From Pseudomonas fluorescens (GTDB lineage Bacteria > Pseudomonadota > Gammaproteobacteria > Pseudomonadales > Pseudomonadaceae), in NCBI RefSeq assembly GCF_001307275.1, contig NZ_CP012831.1, positions 3,030,501-3,094,500 on the forward strand: a DNA stretch of 64,000 nucleotides, read 5' to 3'. Under the pieces are notes generated by a model. The model saw nothing but the letters and a program-made list of their open reading frames with translations. It was not told where the DNA came from and did no database searches. The number at the start of each line of letters is the position of its first letter. Within the stretch, counting starts at the first letter, position 1. Both the position numbers and the translations under genes were made by a program. This document shows positions 37,347 through 46,257 of the stretch, piece after piece.

Positions 37347-38190
37347 CAGCGCAGCGTTGCTCAACAAGCACAGCTTCGTCGAACTCGGCGCCCGGCAGCG
37401 GGCCCAGGCCTTGCTCGATGACGGCACTTTCCGTGAATTGCTCGACCCGTTCCAGCGGGTCATGTCGCCGTGGTTGTTGCGTCAGGGCGTGGTGCCGCAA
37501 AGCGACGACGGCGTGGTGATCGCCAAAGGCACGCTCGATGGCCTGCCCGTGGTGATCGCCGCCATTGAAGGTGCGTTCCAGGGTGGCAGCCTCGGCGAAG
37601 TCGGCGGGGCGAAGATTGCCGGGGCGTTGGAACTGGCCGCCGAAGACAACCGCAAAGGCATTCCGACCCGCGCCGTGCTGCTGCTGGAAACCGGTGGCGT
37701 GCGGTTGCAGGAGGCCAACCTGGGGCTTGCGGCGATTGCCGAGATTCATTCGGCGATTGTCGATTTGCGTCAGTACCAGCCCGTGGTGGGCGTGGTGGCC
37801 GGCAGCGTCGGTTGCTTTGGCGGCATGTCCATCGCCGCCGGGCTGTGCAGTTATCTGCTGGTGACCCGGGAAGCGCGGCTGGGCCTGAACGGTCCGCAAG
37901 TGATCGAACAGGAAGCCGGCCTCGACGAATACGACTCCCGTGACCGGCCATTCATCTGGAGCCTGACGGGCGGCGAGCAGCGTTTCGCCACGGGACTGGT
38001 GGATCGTTATGCGGCCGACGATGTGACGCAGATCCGCCAACAGGTCAGCCAATTGCTGCACCTGGGCGTGCCCGTGCAACACCGTAGCGGCCAGGCCGAA
38101 CTGTTCCTGCAGCGCTTGGCGCGCTTGGACACTGATGTGCAAATCGAACCGGCAGCGGTTCGTCAGTTGTATCAGGGAGAACGCCCATGA
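37339..38190 (+). CDS. mdcD: Malonate decarboxylase subunit beta MdcD
   Basis: With MdcE it forms the decarboxylase that releases CO2 from malonyl-S-ACP, giving acetyl-S-ACP. It is 283 residues from ATG 37339 (MTDSAALLNKHSFVELGARQ); the frame is open earlier only through mdcC. It has a carboxyltransferase (crotonase-like) fold with oxyanion glycines in EGAFQGGSLGEVGGAKIAGA and in VVAGSVGCFGGMSIAAGLCS. It overlaps mdcE by 4 bases. Confidence 0.95.
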   Translation: MTDSAALLNKHSFVELGARQRAQALLDDGTFRELLDPFQRVMSPWLLRQGVVPQSDDGVVIAKGTLDGLPVVIAAIEGAFQGGSLGEVGGAKIAGALELAAEDNRKGIPTRAVLLLETGGVRLQEANLGLAAIAEIHSAIVDLRQYQPVVGVVAGSVGCFGGMSIAAGLCSYLLVTREARLGLNGPQVIEQEAGLDEYDSRDRPFIWSLTGGEQRFATGLVDRYAADDVTQIRQQVSQLLHLGVPVQHRSGQAELFLQRLARLDTDVQIEPAAVRQLYQGERP

Positions 38191-38990
38191 GTGCCTATTC
38201 ATTGAGAGGCTTGCGCTGGTTCGAAGCCTTGAGTGGCGATGCCAGCGCGGTACAAGGTTTGCCTGCTTCGTTGAAGGTCGCCGATGTCCGCCTGGGCGAG
38301 CAAACCGCGCGCCTGCTGGCGGTGGTGGCCGATCCCGACAACCGTTTCCCCCGGGCGCGCAACGGCGAAGTCGGCTTGCTGGAAGGCTGGGGCCTGGCCA
38401 AGGCGGTGGATGACGCCATCGATGCCGACCGCGATGCCGCCCACAAGCGTGCGTTGATCGCGATTGTCGATGTACCGAGCCAGGCCTATGGCCGGCGTGA
38501 AGAAGCCCTGGGCATTCATCAGGCCTTGGCCGGTGCGGCGGACAGCTATGCCCGTGCGCGGCTGGCCGGGCATCCGGTGATTGGCTTGCTGGTGGGCAAG
38601 GCGATGTCGGGGGCGTTCCTGGCCCACGGCTACCAGGCCAACCGGCTGATTGCCCTGCGCGACCCGGGCGTGATGGTCCACGCCATGGGCAAGGCCTCGG
38701 CGGCGCGGGTGACCTTGCGCAGTGTCGAAGAGCTTGAAGCCTTGGCCGCCAGCGTGCCGCCGATGGCCTATGACATCGACAGTTTTGCCAGCCTGGGCCT
38801 GCTGTGGGAAACCTTGTCGGTGGAGCAGATCGAGCAGCCCTGCGCGAGCGATCTGGCTCGGGTGACTGACTGCCTGCAACAAGCGATCAACGATGTCGCC
38901 AATGCGCCTCGCGACTTGCGCAGCCGCCTCGGTGCGACCCATCGGGCCGCCTCCAGCACGGTTCGCCAATTGTTGAGCGCGCAGTGGTGA
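38187..38990 (+). CDS. mdcE: Malonate decarboxylase subunit gamma MdcE
   Basis: The second carboxyltransferase-fold subunit of the decarboxylase, 267 residues. Recognisable parts are FPRARNGEVGLLEGWGLAKA, IVDVPSQAYGRREEALGIHQ and GLLVGKAMSGAFLAHGYQAN. Its stop overlaps the GTG start of mdcG, so the subunits are translationally coupled. Confidence 0.95.
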   Translation: MSAYSLRGLRWFEALSGDASAVQGLPASLKVADVRLGEQTARLLAVVADPDNRFPRARNGEVGLLEGWGLAKAVDDAIDADRDAAHKRALIAIVDVPSQAYGRREEALGIHQALAGAADSYARARLAGHPVIGLLVGKAMSGAFLAHGYQANRLIALRDPGVMVHAMGKASAARVTLRSVEELEALAASVPPMAYDIDSFASLGLLWETLSVEQIEQPCASDLARVTDCLQQAINDVANAPRDLRSRLGATHRAASSTVRQLLSAQW

Positions 38991-39607
38991 ACGGGTTCCT
39001 GGCCCATGACCTGCTCTGGGGAATGACGCCGGAGCACTTGCCGGCGGATGCGCCACGCTGGGCCGTCGAGAGCCTCGGCCTCGGCCAACCGGTGGTGGTG
39101 CGCCGGGCGTTGACCTTGTCCGGGGATGTCGCGGTGGGCGTGCGCGGTCGCTCCAGGGCGCAGCGTTACGCCACGTCGATGCCGATGGCTGCGATCCAGC
39201 GCCGGGTGCGCCCGGAGGACCTGTGCCAGATCGAGTCGCCGCGCGATCTGCCGGCCCTGCACGCCCTGGCCCGGCTGCGCCCGCTACTCGATGGCAGTGG
39301 CTGGACCTGGGGCGTTAGCGGCAGCGCCGGGTTCGAACTCGCCAGCGGTGTCGAGGCCCTGCATGAGCGCAGTGACCTGGATTTGATTCTGCGCACACCG
39401 CACTGTCTGGATCGTCTCCAGGCCAGGGATTTGCTGGCGCTACTGGATGCTTCGGTATGCGCCGTGGACATGCAGTTGCAAACGCCTCGCGGCGCCGTGG
39501 CCCTGCGGGAATGGGCGGGTTCGTCGCCTCGGGTCTTGCTCAAGGACGATGTTCAGGCCCGGCTGGTGAGCGATCCTTGGCAGCCTTGCGTGGAGCAGGT
39601 CGTGTGA
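38984..39607 (+). CDS. mdcG: Malonate decarboxylase holo-ACP synthase MdcG
   Basis: A phosphoribosyl-dephospho-CoA transferase that loads the prosthetic group on MdcC, about 207 residues. It has a nucleotidyltransferase fold with the metal-binding pair in HERSDLDLILRTP and the preceding WGVSGSAGFELASG. Two adjacent GTG codons (38984, 38987) can start it; both overlap the end of mdcE. The stop overlaps the GTG of mdcH. Confidence 0.93.
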   Translation: MVNGFLAHDLLWGMTPEHLPADAPRWAVESLGLGQPVVVRRALTLSGDVAVGVRGRSRAQRYATSMPMAAIQRRVRPEDLCQIESPRDLPALHALARLRPLLDGSGWTWGVSGSAGFELASGVEALHERSDLDLILRTPHCLDRLQARDLLALLDASVCAVDMQLQTPRGAVALREWAGSSPRVLLKDDVQARLVSDPWQPCVEQVV

Positions 39608-40524
39608 GCAGCCTCTTCGTCTTTCCCGGCCAGGGTGCGCAGCGCGTGGGCATGCTTCATGGGCTGGCGCCGCTGATCCTGGACGAGGCAGGGGATGTGC
39701 TCGGTGAAGACGTCTTGCGACTGGACAGCGCCGAGGCGTTGCAATCGACCCGCGCCGTGCAGCTGTGCCTGCTGATCGCCGGCGTGGCGGCGGCCCGCCG
39801 ATTGCTGGAACAAGCCCCCGCGCCGGATTATGTGGCAGGGCTGTCCATCGGTGCGTATCCGGCGGCGGTCGTTGCCGGGGCGCTGGGCTTCGAGGATGCG
39901 CTGCGGCTGGTCAGCCTGCGCGGTGAACTGATGCAGCAGGCGTATCCGCATGGCTACGGCATGAGCGCGATCATCGGCCTGGACCTGGCGGCAGTGGAAG
40001 CCTTGCTGGCCCAGGTGCATAGCCAAGCAACGCCGGTCTACCTGGCCAATATCAACGCCGACAACCAAGTGGTCATTGCCGGCAGCGACGAAGCCATGGG
40101 CCTGGTCGCCGAAAAGGCTCGGCGCCAAGGCGCTGGCAAAGCCTGTCGGCTGGCGGTGAGCGTGCCGTCCCATTGCCCGTTGCTGGAGGCTCCGGCGCGG
40201 ACATTGGCCCAGGCGTTTGCCGAGGTGCCGTTGAAAGCCCCCACACTGGGCTATCTCAGCAGCAGCCGCGCCCGGCCGGTGATCAGCACTGAGGCCCTGC
40301 GCGACGACCTGGCGTTCAACATGTGCCGCGTCGTCGATTGGCGCGGCACCGTGCAAAGCGCCTACGAGCGTGGCGTGCGGCTACAGATCGAACTGCCACC
40401 CGGCGCGGTACTCACCGGGCTGGCGCGCCGGGTGTTCGAGCAGGGCACCGTCATTGCCTTCGACGGTGCCCGGCTCGATACCTTGCAGGCGCTGTTGCGT
40501 GAGGAGGGAAACCGCCAACCCTAG
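39604..40524 (+). CDS. mdcH: Malonate decarboxylase malonyl-CoA:ACP transacylase MdcH
   Basis: It charges the carrier with a malonyl group to start the decarboxylase cycle. It is 306 residues from GTG 39604 (SSLFVFPGQGAQRVGML). The acyltransferase GQGAQ motif, the nucleophile in AGLSIGAYPAAVVAGA and the catalytic His in SVPSHCPLLEAP are present. GTGA overlap with mdcG. The longer open frame upstream is a shadow of mdcG. Confidence 0.94.
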   Translation: MSSLFVFPGQGAQRVGMLHGLAPLILDEAGDVLGEDVLRLDSAEALQSTRAVQLCLLIAGVAAARRLLEQAPAPDYVAGLSIGAYPAAVVAGALGFEDALRLVSLRGELMQQAYPHGYGMSAIIGLDLAAVEALLAQVHSQATPVYLANINADNQVVIAGSDEAMGLVAEKARRQGAGKACRLAVSVPSHCPLLEAPARTLAQAFAEVPLKAPTLGYLSSSRARPVISTEALRDDLAFNMCRVVDWRGTVQSAYERGVRLQIELPPGAVLTGLARRVFEQGTVIAFDGARLDTLQALLREEGNRQP

Positions 40525-40550
40525 ACCACCTACTCAAGCTGACGAAGCAC

Positions 40551-40561
40551 AAAAACAACAA
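40551..40561 (+). promoter_or_regulatory. Putative Hfq/Crc CA motif before madL
   Basis: AAAAACAACAA contains two registers of AANAANAA. It lies about 30 bases before the madL start and about 18 bases before its GAGGA ribosome site. It is the second such motif in this operon. Confidence 0.55.
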
Positions 40562-40591
40562 CTTCGACGATGCACTTTGAGGACTACGACA

Positions 40592-41008
40592 ATGATTATT
40601 TACGGTGTGGCGCTGTTGGCGATCTGTACGCTGACAGGGGTGATCCTGGGCGACATGCTCGGCGTGTTGCTGGGCGTCAAATCCAACGTGGGCGGGGTCG
40701 GCATTGCCATGATCCTGCTGATCTGCGCACGGTTGTGGATGCAAAAACGCGGCGGCATGACCAAGGACTGTGAGATGGGCGTGGCCTTCTGGGGCGCCAT
40801 GTACATTCCGGTGGTGGTGGCGATGGCCGCGCAGCAGAACGTGGTCACGGCCCTGCACGGTGGCCCGGTGGCGGTGTTGGCGGCCATCGGTTCGGTGGTG
40901 CTCTGTGGTTGCACCATTGCGCTGATCAGCCGGACCCACAAAGGCGAGCCATTGCCCGATGAGCCGGCGGAACTGACCCCGCTGGGCACGCCAGCAGGAG
41001 GTCGCTGA
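40592..41008 (+). CDS. madL: Malonate transporter subunit MadL
   Basis: The smaller subunit of the two-part MadLM malonate carrier (proton or sodium symport). It is 138 residues from ATG 40592 (MIIYGVALLAICTLTGVILG), with GAGGA upstream. About four membrane helices are visible and the family segment LLGVKSNVGGVGIAMILLI. madM starts one base after its stop. Confidence 0.94.
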   Translation: MIIYGVALLAICTLTGVILGDMLGVLLGVKSNVGGVGIAMILLICARLWMQKRGGMTKDCEMGVAFWGAMYIPVVVAMAAQQNVVTALHGGPVAVLAAIGSVVLCGCTIALISRTHKGEPLPDEPAELTPLGTPAGGR

Positions 41009-41009
41009 T

Positions 41010-41774
41010 ATGTGGGATCTCATCGAGAAAGGCCTGGAGCATAACGGTCTGATCACGGCGTTCGCGTTCGTGGGCGTGATCATGTGGGTATCGGTGGTGT
41101 TGTCCAAGCGCCTGACCTATGGACGGATCCACGGTTCGGCGATCGCCATTGTCATCGGCCTGGTGCTGGCCTGGGTGGGCGGCACCATGACTGGCGGGCA
41201 AAAAGGTCTGGCGGACTTGTCCCTGTTCTCCGGTATCGGTTTGATGGGCGGGGCCATGTTGCGTGACTTCGCCATCGTTGCCACGGCCTTCGAAGTGCAG
41301 GCCACCGAGGCGAAGAAGGCCGGGATGATTGGCGTCATCGCGTTGCTGCTGGGCACGATCCTGCCGTTCATCGTCGGTGCGAGCATCGCTTGGTTGTTCG
41401 GTTATCGCGACGCGGTGAGCATGACCACCATCGGCGCGGGTGCGGTGACCTACATCGTCGGGCCCGTGACCGGGGCCGCGATTGGCGCCACGTCCGATGT
41501 GATGGCGTTGTCGATTGCCACCGGCTTGATCAAGGCGATCATCGTAATGGTCGGCACCCCCATGGCGGCGCGCTGGATGGGCCTGGATAACCCGCGCTCG
41601 GCCATGGTATTCGGTGGCTTGGCCGGGACGGTGAGTGGCGTGACGGCCGGCCTGGCCGCGACGGACCGGCGGCTGGTGCCGTACGGCGCGTTGACGGCGA
41701 CGTTCCACACCGGGTTGGGGTGCTTGCTGGGGCCTTCGTTGTTGTACTTCATTGTTCGCGGGATTGTTGGTTAA
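41010..41774 (+). CDS. madM: Malonate transporter subunit MadM
   Basis: The larger subunit of the malonate carrier, 254 residues with about seven hydrophobic helices. The start is MWDLIEKGLEHNGLITAFAF. Conserved parts include GGTMTGGQKGLADLSLFSGI and TYIVGPVTGAAIGATSDVMA. It is the last gene of the plus-strand malonate operon; a divergent-order REP pair follows. Confidence 0.95.
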   Translation: MWDLIEKGLEHNGLITAFAFVGVIMWVSVVLSKRLTYGRIHGSAIAIVIGLVLAWVGGTMTGGQKGLADLSLFSGIGLMGGAMLRDFAIVATAFEVQATEAKKAGMIGVIALLLGTILPFIVGASIAWLFGYRDAVSMTTIGAGAVTYIVGPVTGAAIGATSDVMALSIATGLIKAIIVMVGTPMAARWMGLDNPRSAMVFGGLAGTVSGVTAGLAATDRRLVPYGALTATFHTGLGCLLGPSLLYFIVRGIVG

Positions 41775-41806
41775 GCCTCCGGATCGGCTCTGAGTGGGCC
41801 GATGCC

Positions 41807-41896
41807 ATCGCGAGCAAGCTCGCTCCCACAGTGGATCGGGGTGAACCTGGATTCTGGGTATGCCACGAACCTTGTGGGAGCGAGCTTGCTCGCGAT
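41807..41896. repeat. REP pair in divergent order
   Basis: An inverted REP at 41807-41830 and a forward REP at 41873-41896, between the convergent madM and mdcR genes. Confidence 0.9.
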
Positions 41897-41911
41897 GGGG
41901 GCAGCACGATT

Positions 41912-42826
41912 TCAGGCCTGGCGATTGGCATACATCCGGCACTCGGCCAACAGCGCCAGCAGGTTCGGATCACGCTCCTTGGCCTTGAGGAACACCACGC
42001 CGATGTGCTGCTGCAACCGGTACTTTTCCTGCAACGGGATCAGTTTCACCCGGTTTTCATACACCGCCGCAATCCGGCCGGGCAGCAACGCATAGCCCAC
42101 CCCGGAGCTGACCATGCTCAGCAGGGTGAAGATGTCGTTGACCTGCATCGCCACCTTCGGTTCGAACCCCGCCTGCTTGAATACCCGAATCCCGTCCTGA
42201 TGTGTGGCAAAACCCTGGGTCAAGGTGATGAATGTCTCGTCGCGGACCTCGGCCAGGTCGACTTCGCTGCGCTGGGCAAAGGGTGAGTCGGCTGGCGTGG
42301 CGAGGAAGATGTCATCGGAAAACAGCGCAATCTGCTCGCAGTCCGGGTCGTTGACGCTGTCGTCCAGGGACACCAGGATCGCATCGACCTCCATGTTCTT
42401 GAGCTTGTACAGCAAGTCGATGTTGGAGCCCATGATCAGGTCGATATTGAGTTCGCTGCGGCGGATCTTCAGGCCCATGATCAACTGCGGCACGGTCTTG
42501 ACCGTCAGCGAATACAGCGAGCCGAGCTTGAAGCGCTCGGCGGAGAAACCGGCGGCCTCACGGGTCAGGCGCACGCTGTCGACCACGTCCTGGATCAGCT
42601 TCTGCGCCCGTTCTTCCAGCACGTAAGCGCTTTCCAGCGGTGTGAGGTTGCGCCCTTCGTGCTTGAACAATGGGCAGCGCAGGGCGCTTTCCAGCGAGTG
42701 AATGGCCCGGTGCACACTGACGTTGCTGGTCTGCAACTCGGCCGCCGCCCGCGCCAGGTTACCGGTGCGCATGAAGGCCAGGAACACCTCCAGTTTCTTC
42801 AGGGTCAATTCTTCGTCGATCAGCAT
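41912..42826 (-). CDS. mdcR: LysR family regulator MdcR of malonate genes
   Basis: A 304-residue LysR regulator from ATG 42826 (MLIDEELTLKKLEVFLAFMR). The winged helix-turn-helix is in TGNLARAAAELQTSNVSVHRAIHSLE-type sequence at residues 21-46. The C-terminal domain carries an inducer-binding fold. Position and similarity match mdcR, which activates the mdc/mad operon in response to malonate. It is transcribed towards madM, about 7.3 kb from the mdcA promoter it would control. Confidence 0.88.
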   Translation of the reverse strand: MLIDEELTLKKLEVFLAFMRTGNLARAAAELQTSNVSVHRAIHSLESALRCPLFKHEGRNLTPLESAYVLEERAQKLIQDVVDSVRLTREAAGFSAERFKLGSLYSLTVKTVPQLIMGLKIRRSELNIDLIMGSNIDLLYKLKNMEVDAILVSLDDSVNDPDCEQIALFSDDIFLATPADSPFAQRSEVDLAEVRDETFITLTQGFATHQDGIRVFKQAGFEPKVAMQVNDIFTLLSMVSSGVGYALLPGRIAAVYENRVKLIPLQEKYRLQQHIGVVFLKAKERDPNLLALLAECRMYANRQA

Positions 42827-42984
42827 GGGGCGGACTCTTATTCGTATGGTTTGATTGTGCCCCAATCGACTCTTTTTGGAGGAGTTAATCAGTGGTGGGT
42901 TCAGAGGGGTAGCAGCAAAGCATTGCACTTTGCAGCGCCAAGCCTGAGCCTGGGCACCTGTTTCTAAATGTGAGGTGGTATTGG

Positions 42985-43602
42985 ATGTATCACGGGGAAC
43001 GACTCAACGCCTGGACGCACCTGGTGGGGGCGGTGGCGGCGTTTATCGGCGCAGTGTGGTTGCTGGTGATCGCCGGGATGGCGGGCGATCCGTGGAAGAT
43101 CGTCAGCGTGGCCATCTACGGGTTCACTTTGTTGGTGCTGTACAGCGCTTCGACGGTTTATCACAGCGTGCGCGGGCGCAAAAAAGAAATCATGCAGAAG
43201 GTCGATCACTTTTCGATCTACCTGTTGATCGCCGGCAGCTATACCCCGTTCTGCCTGGTGACCCTGCGCGGGCCGTGGGGCTGGACGTTGTTCGGGATCG
43301 TCTGGGGGCTGGCGGTGATCGGGATCTTGCAGGAAATCAAGCCGCGTTCCGAAGCGCGGATCCTGTCGATCGTGATCTACGCCGTGATGGGCTGGATCGT
43401 GCTGGTGGCGGTCAAACCGTTGTTGGCGGCCCTGGGCAGCACCGGGTTTGCCTGGCTGGCCTCGGGCGGCGTGTTGTACACCGTGGGCATCATCTTTTTC
43501 GCCCTTGACCATCGTCTGCGCCACGCCCACGGCATCTGGCACCTGTTCGTGATCGCCGGCAGCCTGCTGCACTTCGTGGCGATTCTGTTTTATGTGCTCT
43601 AA
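42985..43602 (+). CDS. trhA: Hemolysin III / PAQR family membrane protein (TrhA-like)
   Basis: A 205-residue protein with seven predicted membrane helices and the family metal-binding residues. An early conserved His lies in GERLNAWTHLVGA, SASTVYHSV follows, and the late His residues are in HAHGIWHLFVIAGSLLHF. PAQR/TrhA proteins influence membrane fatty-acid composition in E. coli; haemolytic activity is a historical label. ATG 42985 is preferred over a GTG at 42970 because GAGG lies at the right distance. Confidence 0.9.
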   Translation: MYHGERLNAWTHLVGAVAAFIGAVWLLVIAGMAGDPWKIVSVAIYGFTLLVLYSASTVYHSVRGRKKEIMQKVDHFSIYLLIAGSYTPFCLVTLRGPWGWTLFGIVWGLAVIGILQEIKPRSEARILSIVIYAVMGWIVLVAVKPLLAALGSTGFAWLASGGVLYTVGIIFFALDHRLRHAHGIWHLFVIAGSLLHFVAILFYVL

Positions 43603-43624
43603 CCCCTGAGCAACCTGGATTCAA

Positions 43625-43714
43625 TGTGGGAGCGAGCTTGCTCGCGATAGCGTCGGATCAGTCAGCATCGATGTTGACTGGCCCACCGCCATCGCGAGCA
43701 AGCTCGCTCCCACA
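43625..43714. repeat. REPIN (convergent REP pair)
   Basis: A forward REP at 43625-43648 and an inverted REP at 43691-43714, between the convergent trhA and rsmE genes. Confidence 0.93.
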
Positions 43715-43728
43715 GGGGGTATCAGACT

Positions 43729-44448
43729 TCAGAAATCCCCCCACAACTGCTGCGCCACGGCCAGGGCCACCACCGGCGCGGTTTCGGTGCGCAGCACGCG
43801 GGGGCCGAGGCGGGCGGCCTGGTAGCCGGCGGTCTTGGCCTGCTCGACCTCGGCATCCGACAACCCGCCTTCGGGACCGATCAGGAAGGCCAGGGTCGAC
43901 GGTTTTTCATGACTGACCAGCGGTTCGGCCACCGGGTGCAGCACCAGCTTCAGTTCGGCTTCGGCCTGCTTCAACCAGTCAGCCAGCAGCAGCGGTGGAT
44001 GGATCACCGGCACGGTCGAGCGCCCGCACTGCTCGCAAGCGCTGATCGCCACCTGGCGCCAGTGCAGCAGGCGCTTGTCGGCGCGCTCGTCCTTGAGGCG
44101 CACTTCGCAACGTTCGCTGAAAATCGGCGTGATCTCGCTGACCCCCAGCTCCGTGGCTTTCTGGATCGCCCAATCCATGCGCTCGCCCCGGGACAGGCCC
44201 TGGCCGAGGTGGATACGCAACGGCGATTCAAGTTGTCCGGCGAACTGCTCGTCCAACTGCACCCGCACGCGCTTTTTGCCGACTTCGGCCAACGTGCCGC
44301 GAAACTCCTGGCCGGAGCCATCGAACACTTGCACCGCATCGCCCTCGGCCATGCGCAGCACCCGACCGATGTAGTGGGCCTGGGCTTCAGGCAGTTCGTG
44401 GTCGCCGAGGCTCAGGGGGGCGTCGATGAAGAAGCGGGACAGTCTCAT
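43729..44448 (-). CDS. rsmE: 16S rRNA (uracil-1498-N3)-methyltransferase RsmE
   Basis: A SPOUT-class enzyme that makes m3U1498 in the 30S subunit. It is 239 residues from ATG 44448 (MRLSRFFIDAPLSLGDHELP). The PUA-like N-terminal domain contains HYIGRVLRMAEGDAVQVFDG. The knotted SAM site is IGPEGGLSDAEVEQAKTAGY followed by LGPRVLRTETAPVVAL. The open frame upstream runs only through a repeat. Confidence 0.96.
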   Translation of the reverse strand: MRLSRFFIDAPLSLGDHELPEAQAHYIGRVLRMAEGDAVQVFDGSGQEFRGTLAEVGKKRVRVQLDEQFAGQLESPLRIHLGQGLSRGERMDWAIQKATELGVSEITPIFSERCEVRLKDERADKRLLHWRQVAISACEQCGRSTVPVIHPPLLLADWLKQAEAELKLVLHPVAEPLVSHEKPSTLAFLIGPEGGLSDAEVEQAKTAGYQAARLGPRVLRTETAPVVALAVAQQLWGDF

Positions 44449-44499
44449 GTTTTGTTCTCTATTGAATCTGAATTCGACATTGCTGCAGGGGAGCTTTTT

Positions 44500-44591
44500 T
44501 GGCGAGGGAGCTTGCTCCCGCTCGGGTGCGCAGCGCCCGCTCTTCTTTAGGGCCGCTTCGCAGCCCAGCGGGAGCAAGCTCCCTCGCCACA
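44500..44591. repeat. REPIN, second family (TGGCGAGGGAGCTTGCTCCC)
   Basis: A forward unit GGCGAGGGAGCTTGCTCCCG at 44501-44520 and an inverted unit ending CTCCCTCGCCACA at 44591. The family also occurs at 48089-48177. It lies between rsmE and bioA. Confidence 0.88.
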
Positions 44592-44604
44592 GAGAAACGT
44601 GTCG

Positions 44605-46011
44605 TCAGCCCGGATCGCGATAGCCCGGGTGAAAGTCCTTCGGCACCGCCACGCTGACCTTGTCCCGGGTGGCGATGTCGATGCCTTCACTGGCCACTTC
44701 GGCGAGGAAGTCGATCTGCTCGGGGGTGATGACATACGGCGGCAGGAAATACACCACGCTACCCAACGGCCGCAACAATGCACCGCGCTCCAGGGCATGC
44801 TGGAACACCGCCAGGCCACGCCGTTCCTGCCACGGATACGCGGTTTTGCTGACCTTGTCCTTGACCATCTCGATGGCCAGCACCATGCCGGTCTGGCGCA
44901 CTTCGGCGACGTTCGGGTGATCGGCCAGGTGCGCAGTGGCGCTGGCCATGCGCTGGGCCAGGGCCTGGTTGTTTTCGATGACGTTGTCTTCTTCGAAGAT
45001 GTCCAGCGTCGCCAGGGCCGCCGCGCAGGCCAGCGGGTTGCCGGTGTAGCTGTGGGAGTGCAGGAAGGCGCGCAGGGTCGGGTAGTCGTCGTAGAACGCG
45101 CTGTAGACCTCGTCGGTGGTCACGCACGCCGCCAGCGGCAGGTAGCCGCCGGTCAGGGCCTTGGACAGACAGAGGAAGTCCGGTGTGATACCGGCCTGTT
45201 CACAGGCGAACATCGTCCCGGTGCGGCCAAAGCCGACGGCGATTTCGTCATGGATCAGGTGCACGCCATAGCGGTCGCACGCCTCGCGCAATAACTTCAG
45301 GTACACCGGATGGTACATGCGCATGCCGCCGGCACCCTGGATCAGTGGCTCGACGATCACCGCCGCCACCGTGTCGTGGTGCTCGGCCAGGGTCTGCTCC
45401 ATGGCGGCGAACAGGTTGCGCGAATGTTCTTCCCAGCCCATGCCTTCGGGGCGGTGGTAGCAGTCGGGGCTCGGCACCTTGATCGTGTCCAGCAGCAACG
45501 CTTTGTAGGTTTCAGTGAACAACGGCACATCGCCCACTGACATCGCCGCGATGGTTTCGCCGTGGTAGCTGTTGCTCAGGGTGACGAAGCGTTTCTTGTC
45601 CGGCCGGCCGCGATTGATCCAGTAGTGGAAGCTCATCTTCATCGCCACTTCGATGCAGGACGAGCCGTTATCGGCATAGAAGCACCGGGTCAGGCCCTCG
45701 GGCGTCATCTTCACCAGGCGCTCGGACAGTTCGATCACGGGCTGATGGCTGAAGCCGGCCAGGATCACATGCTCCAACTGATCGACCTGGTCCTTGATGC
45801 GCTGGTTGATGCGCGGGTTGGCGTGGCCGAACACGTTGACCCACCAGGAACTGACGGCATCGAGGTAGCGCTTGCCTTCGAAATCTTCCAGCCACACGCC
45901 TTCACCACGCTTGATGGGGATCAGCGGCAGCTGTTCGTGGTCTTTCATCTGGGTGCAGGGATGCCACAGCACCGCGAGGTCGCGTTGCATCCACTGGTTA
46001 TTCAGGCCCAT
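44605..46011 (-). CDS. bioA: Adenosylmethionine-8-amino-7-oxononanoate aminotransferase BioA
   Basis: A PLP enzyme of biotin synthesis that transfers the amino group of SAM to KAPA, giving DAPA. The 468-residue protein has WHPCTQMKDHE near the start and SSWWVNVFGHANPRIN. The PLP lysine is in LCLSKALTGGYLPLAA and the aspartate motif is HLIHDEIAVGFGRTG. bioA stands apart from other bio genes, as in PAO1. It diverges from the flavoenzyme gene across 246 bases. Confidence 0.96.
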   Translation of the reverse strand: MGLNNQWMQRDLAVLWHPCTQMKDHEQLPLIPIKRGEGVWLEDFEGKRYLDAVSSWWVNVFGHANPRINQRIKDQVDQLEHVILAGFSHQPVIELSERLVKMTPEGLTRCFYADNGSSCIEVAMKMSFHYWINRGRPDKKRFVTLSNSYHGETIAAMSVGDVPLFTETYKALLLDTIKVPSPDCYHRPEGMGWEEHSRNLFAAMEQTLAEHHDTVAAVIVEPLIQGAGGMRMYHPVYLKLLREACDRYGVHLIHDEIAVGFGRTGTMFACEQAGITPDFLCLSKALTGGYLPLAACVTTDEVYSAFYDDYPTLRAFLHSHSYTGNPLACAAALATLDIFEEDNVIENNQALAQRMASATAHLADHPNVAEVRQTGMVLAIEMVKDKVSKTAYPWQERRGLAVFQHALERGALLRPLGSVVYFLPPYVITPEQIDFLAEVASEGIDIATRDKVSVAVPKDFHPGYRDPG

Positions 46012-46257
46012 TTACAGTCTCCTCGAGGCGGCTCGCGGCGGGCGCGGGCAAAACAATCGCGCAAGCCTATGCAATGGCGGCCCTGGGGACAACCCATTGT
46101 GTCGTTGACGCGACTTTGCGCGAGGCGATAGACGCCGCTGGCGGCGCTTTGATGGCTGTCGTATTCTTCGCCGTTCCCTGAGCCGACTGGCTCGAAAAAC
46201 CGAGAGCCGCCTGGCTCGAAAGCTGAAATTTCCTACGTTTAATCCGGAGTTCGTTGA

